Shown: positions 26,201 to 37,705 of the stretch, piece by piece
Layout: each line of letters opens with the position of its first letter
Position numbering within the stretch: the stretch's first letter is position 1
Assembly: GCA_002694985.1 (NCBI GenBank)
Contig: NZNS01000007.1
Coordinates: 14,029 to 78,028 of the forward strand
Direction: 5' to 3'
Length of the DNA: 64,000 nucleotides
Origin: Parvibaculum sp.
Lineage (GTDB): Bacteria > Pseudomonadota > Alphaproteobacteria > Parvibaculales > Parvibaculaceae
Notes under the pieces: model-generated
Seen by the model: the letters and a program-made list of their open reading frames with translations, nothing else
What the model was told of the DNA's origin: nothing
The model's database searches: none
Made by a program: the position numbers and the translations under genes

Positions 26201-26230
26201 GGCCGGCCGGTCCGGAGGGCCCGGCCGGCC
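26201..26230. repeat. Perfect 10-bp inverted repeat (GGCCGGCCGG / CCGGCCGGCC) after czcA
   Basis: The arms at 26201-26210 and 26221-26230 surround the loop TCCGGAGGGC, 10 bases past the czcA stop. It could serve as an RNA stability hairpin or part of a terminator for the czcCBA transcript, but no U-tract follows on the minus strand. Confidence 0.5.
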
Positions 26231-26239
26231 GGATGTATC

Positions 26240-29200
26240 TCACTCGGCCCGCTTCTCCTCCGCCGCATGAGCGAGCCGGTAGATAACCGGCAGCACGATC
26301 AGCGTGAGGATAGTAGATGAGAGAATGCCGCCTATGACGACGGTCGCGAGCGGACGTTGCACCTCTGCGCCGGCACTTGTCGCCAGCGCCATCGGCACGA
26401 AGCCCAGCGAGGCGACGAGCGCCGTCATCAATACCGGACGGAGCCGCGTGACGGCCCCGGTCCAGATTGCCTCATCGAGAGAAAGGCCGCGTGCCCGAAG
26501 GTTCTTGATGAAGCTGATGATGACAAGGCCGTTGAGGACCGCGACCCCCGAAAGCGCGATGAAGCCGACGCCTGCCGAGATGGAAAGCGGTAGCCCCCGA
26601 AGGGCGAGCGCCGCAATTCCGCCCGTCAGCGCGAGCGGTACGCCCGAGTAGACGAGCAGCGCGTCTTTCGCGGTACCGAGGCTTGCAAAGAGCAGGGCGA
26701 AAATGAGCACCAGCGCCGCGGGAACGACGATACTGAGCCGTTTCGTCGCGGAAACCAGCTGCTCGAACTGGCCGCCCCACTCGAACCAGTAGCCCGGAGG
26801 AAGCATCACCTGCTCTTCGACAACGGCCTGTGCCTCCTCGACGAACGAGCCGAGATCGCGCTCGCGGATATTCGCCGTCACTGTGATTCGCCTCTTGCCG
26901 TTTTCCCGGCTGATCTGGTTCGGTCCGGGCGCAAGACGAATGTCCGCCACTTCGCGCAGCGGCACAATGCGCGGCATGCCCTCGCCGAAGGGCGAGTAGC
27001 TGGCAGGCGCCAGATTCTGCTCCGGCTGATGCTCCGGCGGCAATGGAATTGGAAGTTCGCGGAGGCGTTCGATGTCCTGCCTCAAATCCTCGGGCAGGCG
27101 GACAATAATGGGGGTGCGCCAATCGCCTTCATAGAAGGTTCCGGCACGGGCCCCTCCCATCGCAGTCTGCACCACCTGCTGCACTTCCGAAATGCTGAGA
27201 CCGAGGCGGGCCGCAGCATCCCGTTTTACCTGGATCGAGAGGACCGGGAGACCAGAAACCTGCTCCACCTGCACGCCGGAAGCCCCCTCGACCCGGCGCA
27301 CGACGGCAGCGACCTCGTTTGCAGAGGCGAGCAGCGTTTCCATGTTGTCGCCAAAAATCTTGATGCCGATGTCGGAGCGAACGCCCGAGATGAGTTCGTT
27401 GAAACGAAGCTCGATAGGTTGTGAAACCTCGTAGTTTGCACCGGGGATCGTGGCAAGCACCTCGTCGAGCTCGCGAAGGAGCTCCGCCTTGGATTTCGAC
27501 GGATCGGGCCATTCGTCCCGGGGCCTGATCATCACATAGGCGTCGGAGATGTTGGGCGGCATTGCATCCGTCGCAACCTCGGCCGTACCGGTACGCGCGA
27601 AAACATCTTTGACCTCGGGTATTTCGAGCAAGGCCTTTTCGACCTGCATCTGCATGTCCACCGACTGGGAAAGGCTGGTCCCCGGAACGCGGAGCGCCTG
27701 GACAGCCACATCTCCCTCGTCAAGCCGCGGAATGAACTCGGTACCGAAGCGAGTTGCCCCGAACGCCGCGACGAGCACGAGAATGCCGGCCGCAACAGCG
27801 ACCGTCTTCTGGCGGCCGAGCGCCAAGGCGAGCGCGGACTCATATCCCCTTTGCGCCCAGCGCATGACGGGGCTCTCTTTCTCTTCGACATCGCCGCGCA
27901 CGAAAATGGCGATGGCCGCGGGAACGAAGGTAAGTGCCAGAACCATCGCCGAGAGCAGCGCGAAGACGACCGTGGTCGCCATCGGCGCAAACATCTTCCC
28001 TTCAACGCCGGTGAGGGTCAGGATCGGCAGGTAGACGACGGTGATGATGAAGGAGCCGAACATGGCCGGCGTCATCACCTCGCGCGTTGCCTCAATGACG
28101 GTGGCAAACCGGTCTTTGGTACTCAGGGCATGGCCGAAGCGCTTCCGCTCTTCCGAGAGCCGCCTGAGACAGTTCTCCACGATGATCACTGCACCGTCCA
28201 CGATGAGGCCGAAATCGATGGCACCGAGACTCATCAGATTCGCGCTTATGCGGTACTCGACCATTCCCGTAACCGTAATGAGCATGGATAGTGGAATGAC
28301 CGCCGCCGTGATGAGGGCGGCCCTGATGTTCCGGAGAAGTACGAAGAGAACGACGATAACGAGCACCGCCCCTTCCACGAGATTGGTGCGAACCGTTGCA
28401 ACGGTTTTCTGGATGAGGCTCGTACGATCGTAGAGCGTTTCGATGCGAACTCCGTCCGGCAGGCTCTTTTCGATCTGATCGAGCTTTTCGTCGATAGCGA
28501 CCGCCACATCGCGGCTGTTCTCGCCTATCAGCATGACGGCAGTTCCGAGAACCGTTTCCTTCCCGTTATGCGTGGCGGCGCCTGTCCGAAGCTCCTTTCC
28601 GAATGTCACTTCGGCAACGTCGTGAACGTAGATGGGGCGGCCATTATGCGTACCGAGCAGGACTTCCGAGAACTCCGTGGCCTCCGCGATCTGGCCAGGC
28701 AGACGGATCAGATATTGCTCGCCATTCCGTTCTATATAGCCCGCGCCGACATTGACATTGTTCGCTTCAAGTGCCTCGACGACGTCCTGGAAACTGAGAT
28801 TGAAGGTAGTAAGACGATAGGGATCCGGCACGATATGAAGTTGACGCTCATATCCGCCGATTGCATTGACCTCCACCACTCCGGAGACCATACGCAGTTG
28901 TGGACGGACCACCCAGTCGTGAAGGGCCCGGATGTCGGAAAGCGTGTAAGCCGACCCGTCTTGCTTCCGGGCGGCAGGGTTCGCTTCCATGCTGTACATG
29001 TAGATCTCGCCGAGGCCGGTCGAGATCGGGCCCATCGCCGTTTCGACGTCTGGAGGCAGCTCGCCCGACACAGCCTGAATGCGCTCACCGATCAACTGCC
29101 GTGCGCGGTAGATGTCCGTACCATCCACGAAGACGACCGTGATTTGCGAAAGACCATAGCGAGATATGGAGCGTGTATAGTCCAGGCCCGGCAAACCGCC

Positions 29201-29419
29201 CATCGCCGTTTCCAGTGGAAAAGTGATGCGTTGTTCCACTTCAACGGGCGAATAGCCGGGAGCCGAGGTGTTTACCTGCACCTGAACATTGGTGATGTCA
29301 GGAACGGCATCGATCGGAAGGCGTGTAAAATTATAGGCGCCGAAGGCTGCGACAAAGGCAACCGAGAGAAGCACGAGCCAGCGGTGCTCGACACAAAAGG
29401 AAACGATCCGTGCAATCAT
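26240..29419 (-). CDS. czcA: CzcA/CusA-family heavy-metal efflux RND transporter, inner-membrane pump
   Basis: 1059 residues, standard for HME-RND pumps, with twelve membrane helices and two large periplasmic loops. The helix-4 motif DFGLIVDGAVIIVEN is the CzcA-type proton and metal relay (two aspartates and a glutamate), pointing to Zn/Co/Cd rather than Cu/Ag. The N-terminal RIVSFCVEHRWLVLLSVAFV and the APGYSPVEVEQRITFPLE block are classic. It pumps metal from periplasm or cytosol through the adaptor CzcB and the outer-membrane channel CzcC. Last gene of a czcCBA operon; 12 bases separate it from czcB. Confidence 0.95.
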   Translation of the reverse strand: MIARIVSFCVEHRWLVLLSVAFVAAFGAYNFTRLPIDAVPDITNVQVQVNTSAPGYSPVEVEQRITFPLETAMGGLPGLDYTRSISRYGLSQITVVFVDGTDIYRARQLIGERIQAVSGELPPDVETAMGPISTGLGEIYMYSMEANPAARKQDGSAYTLSDIRALHDWVVRPQLRMVSGVVEVNAIGGYERQLHIVPDPYRLTTFNLSFQDVVEALEANNVNVGAGYIERNGEQYLIRLPGQIAEATEFSEVLLGTHNGRPIYVHDVAEVTFGKELRTGAATHNGKETVLGTAVMLIGENSRDVAVAIDEKLDQIEKSLPDGVRIETLYDRTSLIQKTVATVRTNLVEGAVLVIVVLFVLLRNIRAALITAAVIPLSMLITVTGMVEYRISANLMSLGAIDFGLIVDGAVIIVENCLRRLSEERKRFGHALSTKDRFATVIEATREVMTPAMFGSFIITVVYLPILTLTGVEGKMFAPMATTVVFALLSAMVLALTFVPAAIAIFVRGDVEEKESPVMRWAQRGYESALALALGRQKTVAVAAGILVLVAAFGATRFGTEFIPRLDEGDVAVQALRVPGTSLSQSVDMQMQVEKALLEIPEVKDVFARTGTAEVATDAMPPNISDAYVMIRPRDEWPDPSKSKAELLRELDEVLATIPGANYEVSQPIELRFNELISGVRSDIGIKIFGDNMETLLASANEVAAVVRRVEGASGVQVEQVSGLPVLSIQVKRDAAARLGLSISEVQQVVQTAMGGARAGTFYEGDWRTPIIVRLPEDLRQDIERLRELPIPLPPEHQPEQNLAPASYSPFGEGMPRIVPLREVADIRLAPGPNQISRENGKRRITVTANIRERDLGSFVEEAQAVVEEQVMLPPGYWFEWGGQFEQLVSATKRLSIVVPAALVLIFALLFASLGTAKDALLVYSGVPLALTGGIAALALRGLPLSISAGVGFIALSGVAVLNGLVIISFIKNLRARGLSLDEAIWTGAVTRLRPVLMTALVASLGFVPMALATSAGAEVQRPLATVVIGGILSSTILTLIVLPVIYRLAHAAEEKRAE

Positions 29420-29431
29420 GGGGTTCGCTCC

Positions 29432-30511
29432 TCAGTGTGCATGAGAGGCGGCGCTCTTGCCGGCCTCTGCTTTCAAGATGAAGGCGTTACGCGATACATA
29501 AGCGCTGCCTGGAGCAAGCCCCTCGACGATCTCCACCGCGCCGGCATCGCTCCGGCCGATCTTCACTGGAAGCCGTTCGAACGAGCCTTCTTCGTCACCG
29601 GGCACATAGACAAAACTGTCCGCGCCCTCATAGAGAATTGCATCGCGCGCGACGACGACCTGAACCGTCTCGGATTTTTGTTCCACTGACGCCGTGACAA
29701 AGAGGCCGGGCTGAAGGCTTCCCTCGGGATTTGGCACGGTCGCGCGAGCGAGGACGCTTTGCGTATCCTGCGCCGCTATGGGCGACACGTAGTCGACGAC
29801 GGCCTCAACGGGAGAGGCCCCCGCTTCAGGCCGGAACGTAACGCGCTGTCCTTCGCTGACAAGACTCGCGTCATGGCGATGGACCTGGAGGTCAAGCCAC
29901 ACGGTCGACAGATCGGCAACCACCATCAGAGGGGAGTCCGTATCCGCGAATTGACCGGGAGCAACGCTGCGTTGAACGATACGGCCTGCAATCGGCGAAC
30001 GGAGCGCATAGGTTCGCATGCTCTCGTTGCTCTCAATGGAAAGCAGGACATCACCCTTCGAAACGCTGCTGCCGAGGCGTCTTCCAACCTCCGTCACGAT
30101 GCCGGGGAAGCGGGGCACGATATGGACCAGCCTGTCGAGATCCGGGCGAATGACGCCGAAGAGAGTGATGGATGGATTGATCGTGCCCGGACCCGCCTCG
30201 ACAATTTCGATGTCCGCCTTTTCAATCTGCGCATCCGAGAGGACGACGTGCCCTTCTTCTTCGTCATGCCCACCTTCTTCGCTATGCCCTTCTGCTTCGT
30301 CATGCCCTCCTTCTTCGGCATGATCCTCGCTTCCATGCTCATCGGCATGTTGTCCGTCTTCATCTTCGAGGTGTTGTGCTTGCTCTTCCTTGCTTCCACT
30401 TTCGAGTGCAACGGGCTCGTCTCTCTCCGCCGCCAGAACGGGATACCCAGCGCAGCTGAAAACAAGGAGTGTAGCCAGAGCCTGCCACAAGGCGCGTTTC
30501 TTCATGTTCAT
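29432..30511 (-). CDS. czcB: CzcB-like periplasmic adaptor of a metal RND pump with His/Asp/Glu-rich insert
   Basis: A 359-residue membrane-fusion protein. Residues 1-28 form a signal peptide (ALWQALATLLVFSCAGYPVL). Residues about 45-88 are extremely rich in His, Glu and Asp (for example EEGGHDEAEGHSEEGGHDEE), a likely metal-binding tether. The barrel-sandwich and beta-barrel domains follow: VHIVPRFPGIVTEVGRRLGS, then RSPIAGRIVQRSVAPGQFAD. Together with CzcA and CzcC it forms the export channel. The start overlaps the czcC stop by four bases (ATGA), so translation is coupled. The acidic histidine repeat may scavenge periplasmic Zn or Co and pass it to CzcA. Confidence 0.93.
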   Translation of the reverse strand: MNMKKRALWQALATLLVFSCAGYPVLAAERDEPVALESGSKEEQAQHLEDEDGQHADEHGSEDHAEEGGHDEAEGHSEEGGHDEEEGHVVLSDAQIEKADIEIVEAGPGTINPSITLFGVIRPDLDRLVHIVPRFPGIVTEVGRRLGSSVSKGDVLLSIESNESMRTYALRSPIAGRIVQRSVAPGQFADTDSPLMVVADLSTVWLDLQVHRHDASLVSEGQRVTFRPEAGASPVEAVVDYVSPIAAQDTQSVLARATVPNPEGSLQPGLFVTASVEQKSETVQVVVARDAILYEGADSFVYVPGDEEGSFERLPVKIGRSDAGAVEIVEGLAPGSAYVSRNAFILKAEAGKSAASHAH

Positions 30512-31776
30512 TTCAGCTCTCCTTCGGCAAACGGGCCGGTCAGGCTGTCAAGCGAGGCATAGGCGTTCCGGCAAGCGAGGATTGCTTCCGTTGCCTGCAA
30601 TCGGGCGTCGATCATGGTTTCCTGCGCACCCAGAAGATCGAGCACGCCGAAGCGGCCTCGCAGATACCCCTCTTCGATTTCGGCGGCGGTCTTTTCTGAA
30701 GCGGGAATGACCGAGCGGCTCAGCCGTGCGGCCACGCTGCAGCGGCTCGAATAGGTCGCGTAGACCTCTTGAAGTTCGCGGACGAGTTCGACCCTCACTT
30801 GCTGCGCATCGAGGTCGGCCTGAACGACCTGGCTCGCGGCAGCATCAATATTGCCTTGATTGCGGTCGAAGACCGTAAGAGGAATGGAGACGGAGAACAG
30901 AAATGCGCTTTCGTCTGTGCCTGTGAAACGTCGAGCGCCCGCGCCAAGCGTCACATCCGGCGACGCATTCGATTTTTCAAGATCGAACGCGGCTCGGCGC
31001 TGACCGACGACCTGTCTTGCACCTCGAACGGTGGGGTGGTCGTCGAGCCGAGAAAGGAGTTCGGAAAATGCAGGCAGCGCTGCGTCGGGAATATCGAGAG
31101 CGCCTTTCGCTCTAACGGGCCGATAGACGGCTTCCGACCAGAGGGCGAGCAGGGCCTGCTCGGCGAAGCGTTGTTCTCTTTGCATTGCCTGAGCTTCAAT
31201 TTCGGCAAGATCGAGTGTCAGAAGGCCTCGATTGAGATCGGCTTCAGACGACGCTCCACGCTCGAAACGCTCGCGAAGTGCGGGAACAAGATCGCGGATG
31301 CGCGCCGCCGCGGCATTGGCCAGTTCCATATCGCGCTGCGCGGCGAGCAACCGGTTGAAGGCATGCGCGACCCGTTCACGAAGGCGCCGCTCAACGGCTT
31401 CTCTTTCGGCGGTGGCGACGGTCTCGGCCAGCCGCGAGGCCCCTATTCTGTTCTCACGCTTGCCGCCGGTCTCAATCAGTTGGGACAGGCCAATCGTCAC
31501 GTCCGCCTCGTCCGTGCCAGCATAGGGCCCGGACCCAAGTATGTTTTCCACCTCCACCCCGACTTCGGGGTTGGGGAGAAGCGATGCCTGGCGCGTTTTA
31601 GCAGCACGCTCTGCTATCGTTTCGTCTGCGATGCGCACACTCGCATTCTGGGAAAGCGCCTTCTCGATGGCTTCATTCAGCGTCACTGATTCCGCCGAGA
31701 GAGCAGGCGAAACGAGTCCCGCCGACAAACAAATGCCGAGCAGAGCCCGCCGCCAATGGCGGTCAAAGCATTTCAT
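30508..31776 (-). CDS. czcC: CzcC-like TolC-family outer-membrane channel
   Basis: 422 residues with a signal peptide (RALLGICLSAGLVSPALSAE) and two TolC/OEP repeats of long helices. The segment LPNPEVGVEVENILGSGPYA and the later NASPDVTLGAGARRF are the paired membrane-strand entries typical of CzcC. It opens the outer membrane for metals delivered by CzcA/CzcB. First structural gene of the operon; it starts 53 bases from a small secreted protein gene on the same strand, which may be the true operon head. Confidence 0.93.
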   Translation of the reverse strand: MKCFDRHWRRALLGICLSAGLVSPALSAESVTLNEAIEKALSQNASVRIADETIAERAAKTRQASLLPNPEVGVEVENILGSGPYAGTDEADVTIGLSQLIETGGKRENRIGASRLAETVATAEREAVERRLRERVAHAFNRLLAAQRDMELANAAAARIRDLVPALRERFERGASSEADLNRGLLTLDLAEIEAQAMQREQRFAEQALLALWSEAVYRPVRAKGALDIPDAALPAFSELLSRLDDHPTVRGARQVVGQRRAAFDLEKSNASPDVTLGAGARRFTGTDESAFLFSVSIPLTVFDRNQGNIDAAASQVVQADLDAQQVRVELVRELQEVYATYSSRCSVAARLSRSVIPASEKTAAEIEEGYLRGRFGVLDLLGAQETMIDARLQATEAILACRNAYASLDSLTGPFAEGELK

Positions 31777-31829
31777 GGATCACCTGTAGACAAATAGGGA
31801 CGTTTGCTCCCAACCGGGAGCATTCGGAT

Positions 31830-32144
31830 TCAGGCGATCGGATTTTCGGGAGGAGGTCCTTCGGGTGACCGGGAGAGGCTTTCAACCAAAATGGCGCATG
31901 GTTTGAAAGCCAGGTCACTGGCGGTCGAGAGCTTCAGGTAATGCGCGCTTCCGAGCGTCATGTGCTGGAATGCGTGGCAGACCTCGCAGGCTTCATCGAA
32001 CGGAAGGTCGTCGCCAATGTCCATTCCTGCCGTAAGGACCAATTCATCAACCGTGCCTTCATAGAGCGGGGCTCCCGTCGAGCTGACGGACAACGCACTA
32101 CAGAACAGGCTGACGATGATCAGACGGATCAGAGGAGAGAACAT
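31830..32144 (-). CDS. Small secreted protein with CxxC motif upstream of czcCBA
   Basis: 104 residues: signal peptide MFSPLIRLIIVSLFCSALSV, then about 80 residues with CEVCHAFQHMT and a third cysteine near the end. Short periplasmic proteins of this kind are often found at the head of czc/cus clusters, where a role in metal sensing or chaperoning is suspected. The CxxC plus histidines could bind a metal. It probably shares a promoter with czcC, 53 bases downstream. I do not recognise a named family. Confidence 0.7.
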   Translation of the reverse strand: MFSPLIRLIIVSLFCSALSVSSTGAPLYEGTVDELVLTAGMDIGDDLPFDEACEVCHAFQHMTLGSAHYLKLSTASDLAFKPCAILVESLSRSPEGPPPENPIA

Positions 32145-32224
32145 GCTGGAATACTAACTGAGTTCGCAGATTTTGCAACCCGCTTTGGGGGCTGCCGCCG
32201 ATCCTGATTAGCGAGCGCTATCTG

Positions 32225-32628
32225 GTGCCAACACAGGACGGCACTGAGGCACCCGGCGAGCTACTCAGCGCTCACGTTAATGAGCAAGCAAAGGGCGTTA
32301 CGGCGATGGCCAGATTGGATGACGGGATTACGATCCATTGTACCATGCTCCTGTCGGAAGAGGATCTGACACTTTATCGAGAGAGCCCTGAAACTTTTTT
32401 GGCAAGTATGAGCCACAATGCAAGGTTGAACACCCGGTCGAACTCTACGAGGGGACACTCAAGGTCTACAACGCTAAGTGCGAAAAGCCAATCGAACGGA
32501 TGAAGGGTCATATTGAATCAACAGCTTTGGCACACATGTCGCAAGATCAACTGCTGAAATGCTACGCAGAGGGAGTCGCTCAAGGTGCGATGGCAGACAT
32601 GAAGGATTGGAAAACTCGCGCTGATTAG
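32225..32628 (+). pseudogene. Hypothetical protein gene with a probable frameshift
   Basis: Frame one (from a GTG at 32225) reads DDGITIHCTMLLSEEDLTLY and RESPETF up to a run of six T at 32395-32400. From there the neighbouring frame continues as FFGKYEPQCKVEHPVELYEG, then TLKVYNAKCEKPIERMKGHI, to a stop at 32628. Both halves look like natural, similarly charged protein, and each frame degrades into low-quality sequence on the other side. A one-base slip in the T run would restore one protein of about 134 residues. Sequencing error cannot be excluded. No function recognised. Confidence 0.5.
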
Positions 32629-32652
32629 ACCGACCCCGCAAATGCGATTTGA

Positions 32653-32679
32653 TGTCCGCTTTTGGCGCAAAGCCGACAT
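32653..32679 (+). repeat. 27-bp dispersed repeat, copy 2
   Basis: Contains TGTCCGCTTTTGGCGCAAAG followed by CCGACAT. It pairs with the inverted copy at 10521-10547 and lies between the frameshifted gene and the recombinase cassette. Confidence 0.6.
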
Positions 32680-32867
32680 TCGGCGCCCACAAAGATGTTC
32701 GGGGAAGTTGATCCACACTTATGCTTGTATCGACTGGACTTCTGCCGCAAAGGAAGCATCCATGCACAGGCGCCGAAGCGCGCAGGCCCCGAGAGAAGCC
32801 GGTCCGGGGCTTTCCGGGGTGAGGGCGCCTGATTGGCGGGCGCCTGGTCACACAGGAGCCCCGATCC

Positions 32868-33137
32868 ATGGCAACCCAGCAGAAATCGTCCAAAACCCCG
32901 GCCACAAAGACCAAAGCGCTGGCGGGCGGCAAGCTCGGCCAGATCATCCGTTTGTTGCAGCGCGCAAAGGGCGCCTCCATCGACGACCTCACCGATGCCA
33001 CGGGTTGGCAGGCACATTCCGTACGAGGAGCAATTAGCGGGCGGCTGCGCAAGCGGCATAGCCTTGCGGTGAGCGCAACGCGGGATGCGTCGCGCGGCCT
33101 TGTATACCGCCTGCCGAAGGCGGGAGGCACCCGATGA
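32868..33137 (+). CDS. DUF3489 domain-containing protein
   Basis: 89 residues. The segment KLGQIIRLLQRAKGASIDDL with TDATGWQAHSVRGAISGRLR is the DUF3489 signature, a winged-helix-like DNA-binding domain. An AGGAG lies upstream of the ATG. The stop overlaps the start of the DUF2924 gene by four bases. In alphaproteobacterial prophages and islands this gene regularly precedes a DUF2924 gene and a large serine recombinase, so it probably regulates or assists recombination. Confidence 0.85.
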   Translation: MATQQKSSKTPATKTKALAGGKLGQIIRLLQRAKGASIDDLTDATGWQAHSVRGAISGRLRKRHSLAVSATRDASRGLVYRLPKAGGTR

Positions 33138-33574
33138 GCAACATCGATCTCGACTTCGGCGACCTCACTATCAAGGAGCTTCGGCAGAGGTGGATGAAGG
33201 CCTTCGGCAAGCCGCCCCCGGCCCGCGCTAGCCGCGACCTGCTGGAACTTGGGATTAGCTGGCATATCCAAAGCAAGAAGTTCGGCGGCCTCGACCGCGC
33301 AACCCGCGAGCGGATCGCCGCACTCGCCACCGACCTGCAGTCCGGGAAGAAGCCCGGATCGTCCCAGCGGCGAACCGATCTCAACCCAGGCGTCACGCTG
33401 GTTCGGGAGTGGAGCGGCCGAACCTTCCAGGTGCAGGTTCTCGAGAAGGGGTTCCTCTACGACCATAAGGTCTGGGGGAGCCTCTCCGAGATCGCAAGAG
33501 AGATCACTGGTGCGCGATGGAACGGACCGAAGTTCTTCGGCCTCCGGCAGGTACAGAAGGAGGCTGCGTTGTGA
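33134..33574 (+). CDS. DUF2924 domain-containing protein
   Basis: 146 residues: an N-terminal helical part (LRQRWMKAFGKPPPARASRD) and a C-terminal beta-rich part with the family hallmark LVREWSGRTFQVQVLEKGF and YDHKVWGSLSEIAREITGAR-WNG. DUF2924 proteins accompany serine recombinases in this order and are thought to be DNA-binding accessory factors. Start and stop both overlap neighbouring genes by four bases, so all three are translated as a unit. Confidence 0.87.
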   Translation: MSNIDLDFGDLTIKELRQRWMKAFGKPPPARASRDLLELGISWHIQSKKFGGLDRATRERIAALATDLQSGKKPGSSQRRTDLNPGVTLVREWSGRTFQVQVLEKGFLYDHKVWGSLSEIAREITGARWNGPKFFGLRQVQKEAAL

Positions 33575-35220
33575 GCAGCCGCAAGCTCCGCTGCGCTATC
33601 TACACCCGTAAGTCGACCGATGAGGGCCTCGACCAGGACTTCAACTCGCTGGAGGCCCAGAGGGAGTCCTGTACCGCCTACATAATGAGCCAGACCCACG
33701 AGGGCTGGGAGGCGCTCGACGCCCGATATGATGATGGCGGCTTCTCGGGCGGGAGCCTCGAGAGACCGGCACTCAGAGCTCTCATGGCCGATATCGAGAA
33801 GGGCCTCATCGACATCGTCGTGGTCTACAAGGTCGACCGGCTGACAAGGTCGCTTGCCGACTTTGCAAAGCTCGTCGATCTCTTCGACCGGCAGAGGGTC
33901 TCATTCGTGTCGGTGACCCAGGCCTTCAACACTACGAACTCGATGGGGCGGCTCACCCTCAATGTTCTCCTCTCCTTTGCCCAGTTCGAGCGCGAGGTGA
34001 CGGCCGAGCGCATAAGGGACAAGTTCCGTGCCTCCAAGGAGAAGGGTATGTGGATGGGCGGGCTGCCTCCGCTCGGCTATGACATCGACCATCGCAAGCT
34101 TGTCATCAATGGGCGCGAGGCCGAGCGGGTCCGCCTCATCTTCGAGCGCTATCTCGAGCTTGGTTCAGTGATGCGCCTCATGAAGGATCTGAAGTCTCTG
34201 GACATCCGCTCCAAGCGCTGGGTTACCCAGAAGGGTAACGCCAGAGGAGGCTCAACCTTTACCCGCGGCGCGCTTTACGCGCTGCTCCAGAATCCCGTCT
34301 ATATCGGCCGCATCCGTCACAAGGACAAAGTCCATGATGGGCAGCATGAAGCGATCATCGATGATGAGGTCTGGGAAGCGGCCCAAAACCTCCTTGCGCG
34401 CAACCGCCATGAGAGCCGGACTAAAACGAATGCCAAATCCCCCTCGCTCCTTGCCGGCCTGCTCTTCCATGAAGATGGCGCAGCCTATCGGCCCCGCCAG
34501 GGCCGCAAGAAGGGCTGTAATCACCACTACTATGTCCATCCCTCCGGCACTTTGCCGGTCCATGAGATCGACAGTCTCGTCGCGAACGAACTAGTCAACC
34601 TGCTTGGGCGGCAGGCTACGCTCTGCCAGATCATCGGAACGGATGATCCGGTTCAAATGGATGTGGTCGGCTCAAAGGCCCAATCGACCTCTGCCGAGCT
34701 CAAACTCTGCCCCCGCAGGGACATCTTCCTTCAGATGGTCGACAAGGTGACGGTCGGCGAGAAGCAGATCTCGCTCGCCATCAATCGGCTTGGCCTCCAG
34801 TTCCTCCTCACCAACATCCCGGCTTCCGCACAAATCGAAGGCGGGGCAAAGACGCCTCACATCATCAAACGAGCATTCCAGCTCAAGCGTTGCGGCAACG
34901 GCAGGAAGCTCATCCTCGGACAGAACAATGCCGATGACAGATCGCAGCCCGACCCGTCACTGCTCAGAACCATCGCCCGGGCCCATGTCTGGTTCGGGGA
35001 CCTCAGGTCCGGGCTCAGCTACAAGGAGATCGCTTCACGCGATGCAATCGACGAGCGACTGGTCGCGCGCACCGTCCGCCTTGCCTTCCTTGCGCCCGAT
35101 ATAACAAAAGCAATCCTTGCCGGGCTCGAGTCCAAAGGCCTCACCTCGGAGCAGCTCGTGCGGCTCCCCAGACTCCCGGCAAGCTGGAACGAGCAGCGGA
35201 GCCTGCTCGGCTTCGACTGA
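33571..35220 (+). CDS. Large serine recombinase (recombinase family protein)
   Basis: 549 residues from the GTG at 33571, which sits 7 bases after AAGGAGG and overlaps the preceding stop as GTGA; the ATG at 33517 lies inside the upstream gene. The resolvase catalytic domain starts KLRCAIYTRKSTDEG with nucleophile S15, and continues VYKVDRLTRSLADFAKLVDL and LLSFAQFEREVTAERIRDK. A recombinase domain (GGSTFTRGALYALLQNPVYI) and a zinc-ribbon-like region without clear cysteines follow. It integrates or excises the island by recombining attachment sites. It is the last gene before tRNA-Ala, marking the likely island border. Confidence 0.95.
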   Translation: MSSRKLRCAIYTRKSTDEGLDQDFNSLEAQRESCTAYIMSQTHEGWEALDARYDDGGFSGGSLERPALRALMADIEKGLIDIVVVYKVDRLTRSLADFAKLVDLFDRQRVSFVSVTQAFNTTNSMGRLTLNVLLSFAQFEREVTAERIRDKFRASKEKGMWMGGLPPLGYDIDHRKLVINGREAERVRLIFERYLELGSVMRLMKDLKSLDIRSKRWVTQKGNARGGSTFTRGALYALLQNPVYIGRIRHKDKVHDGQHEAIIDDEVWEAAQNLLARNRHESRTKTNAKSPSLLAGLLFHEDGAAYRPRQGRKKGCNHHYYVHPSGTLPVHEIDSLVANELVNLLGRQATLCQIIGTDDPVQMDVVGSKAQSTSAELKLCPRRDIFLQMVDKVTVGEKQISLAINRLGLQFLLTNIPASAQIEGGAKTPHIIKRAFQLKRCGNGRKLILGQNNADDRSQPDPSLLRTIARAHVWFGDLRSGLSYKEIASRDAIDERLVARTVRLAFLAPDITKAILAGLESKGLTSEQLVRLPRLPASWNEQRSLLGFD

Positions 35221-35515
35221 CTACACCCATCTCGGACAATCACGCCTGCGCGAGAGCGCGGGCGTCGTCGTTCCCGAACAATTGGGACAAACAACGCCGA
35301 TACATCGCTGCATCGCGCTGCATCATTGTGCATCGGAAACGCGTGAAGCGGACCAGTTTGCGCCCGCCTGGAGAAACAGCCCCGGAACTGCGCTGAATTC
35401 CGCAACTGTCAGCGTCTCTGTGTGCGCCTGTGATGCAGAAATGCGCCGCAAGTCCGCGTGAACGCGGGTAGATTCCGGAGACGCCCTGGCGGTCGTGGAT
35501 TTGCTAGGAGAGGAT

Positions 35516-37680
<2,165 letters not shown>

Positions 37681-37705
37681 ACGCGGCCTTGAGGAGAGTG
37701 GCGTC

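Noticed and set aside
26201..26230. Intrinsic terminator after czcA
   Set aside because: The stem is perfect but no U-tract follows on the minus strand; kept only as an inverted repeat.
28568..29689. 373-residue plus-strand frame opposite czcA/czcB
   Set aside because: Spans two genes on the other strand and has no family features.
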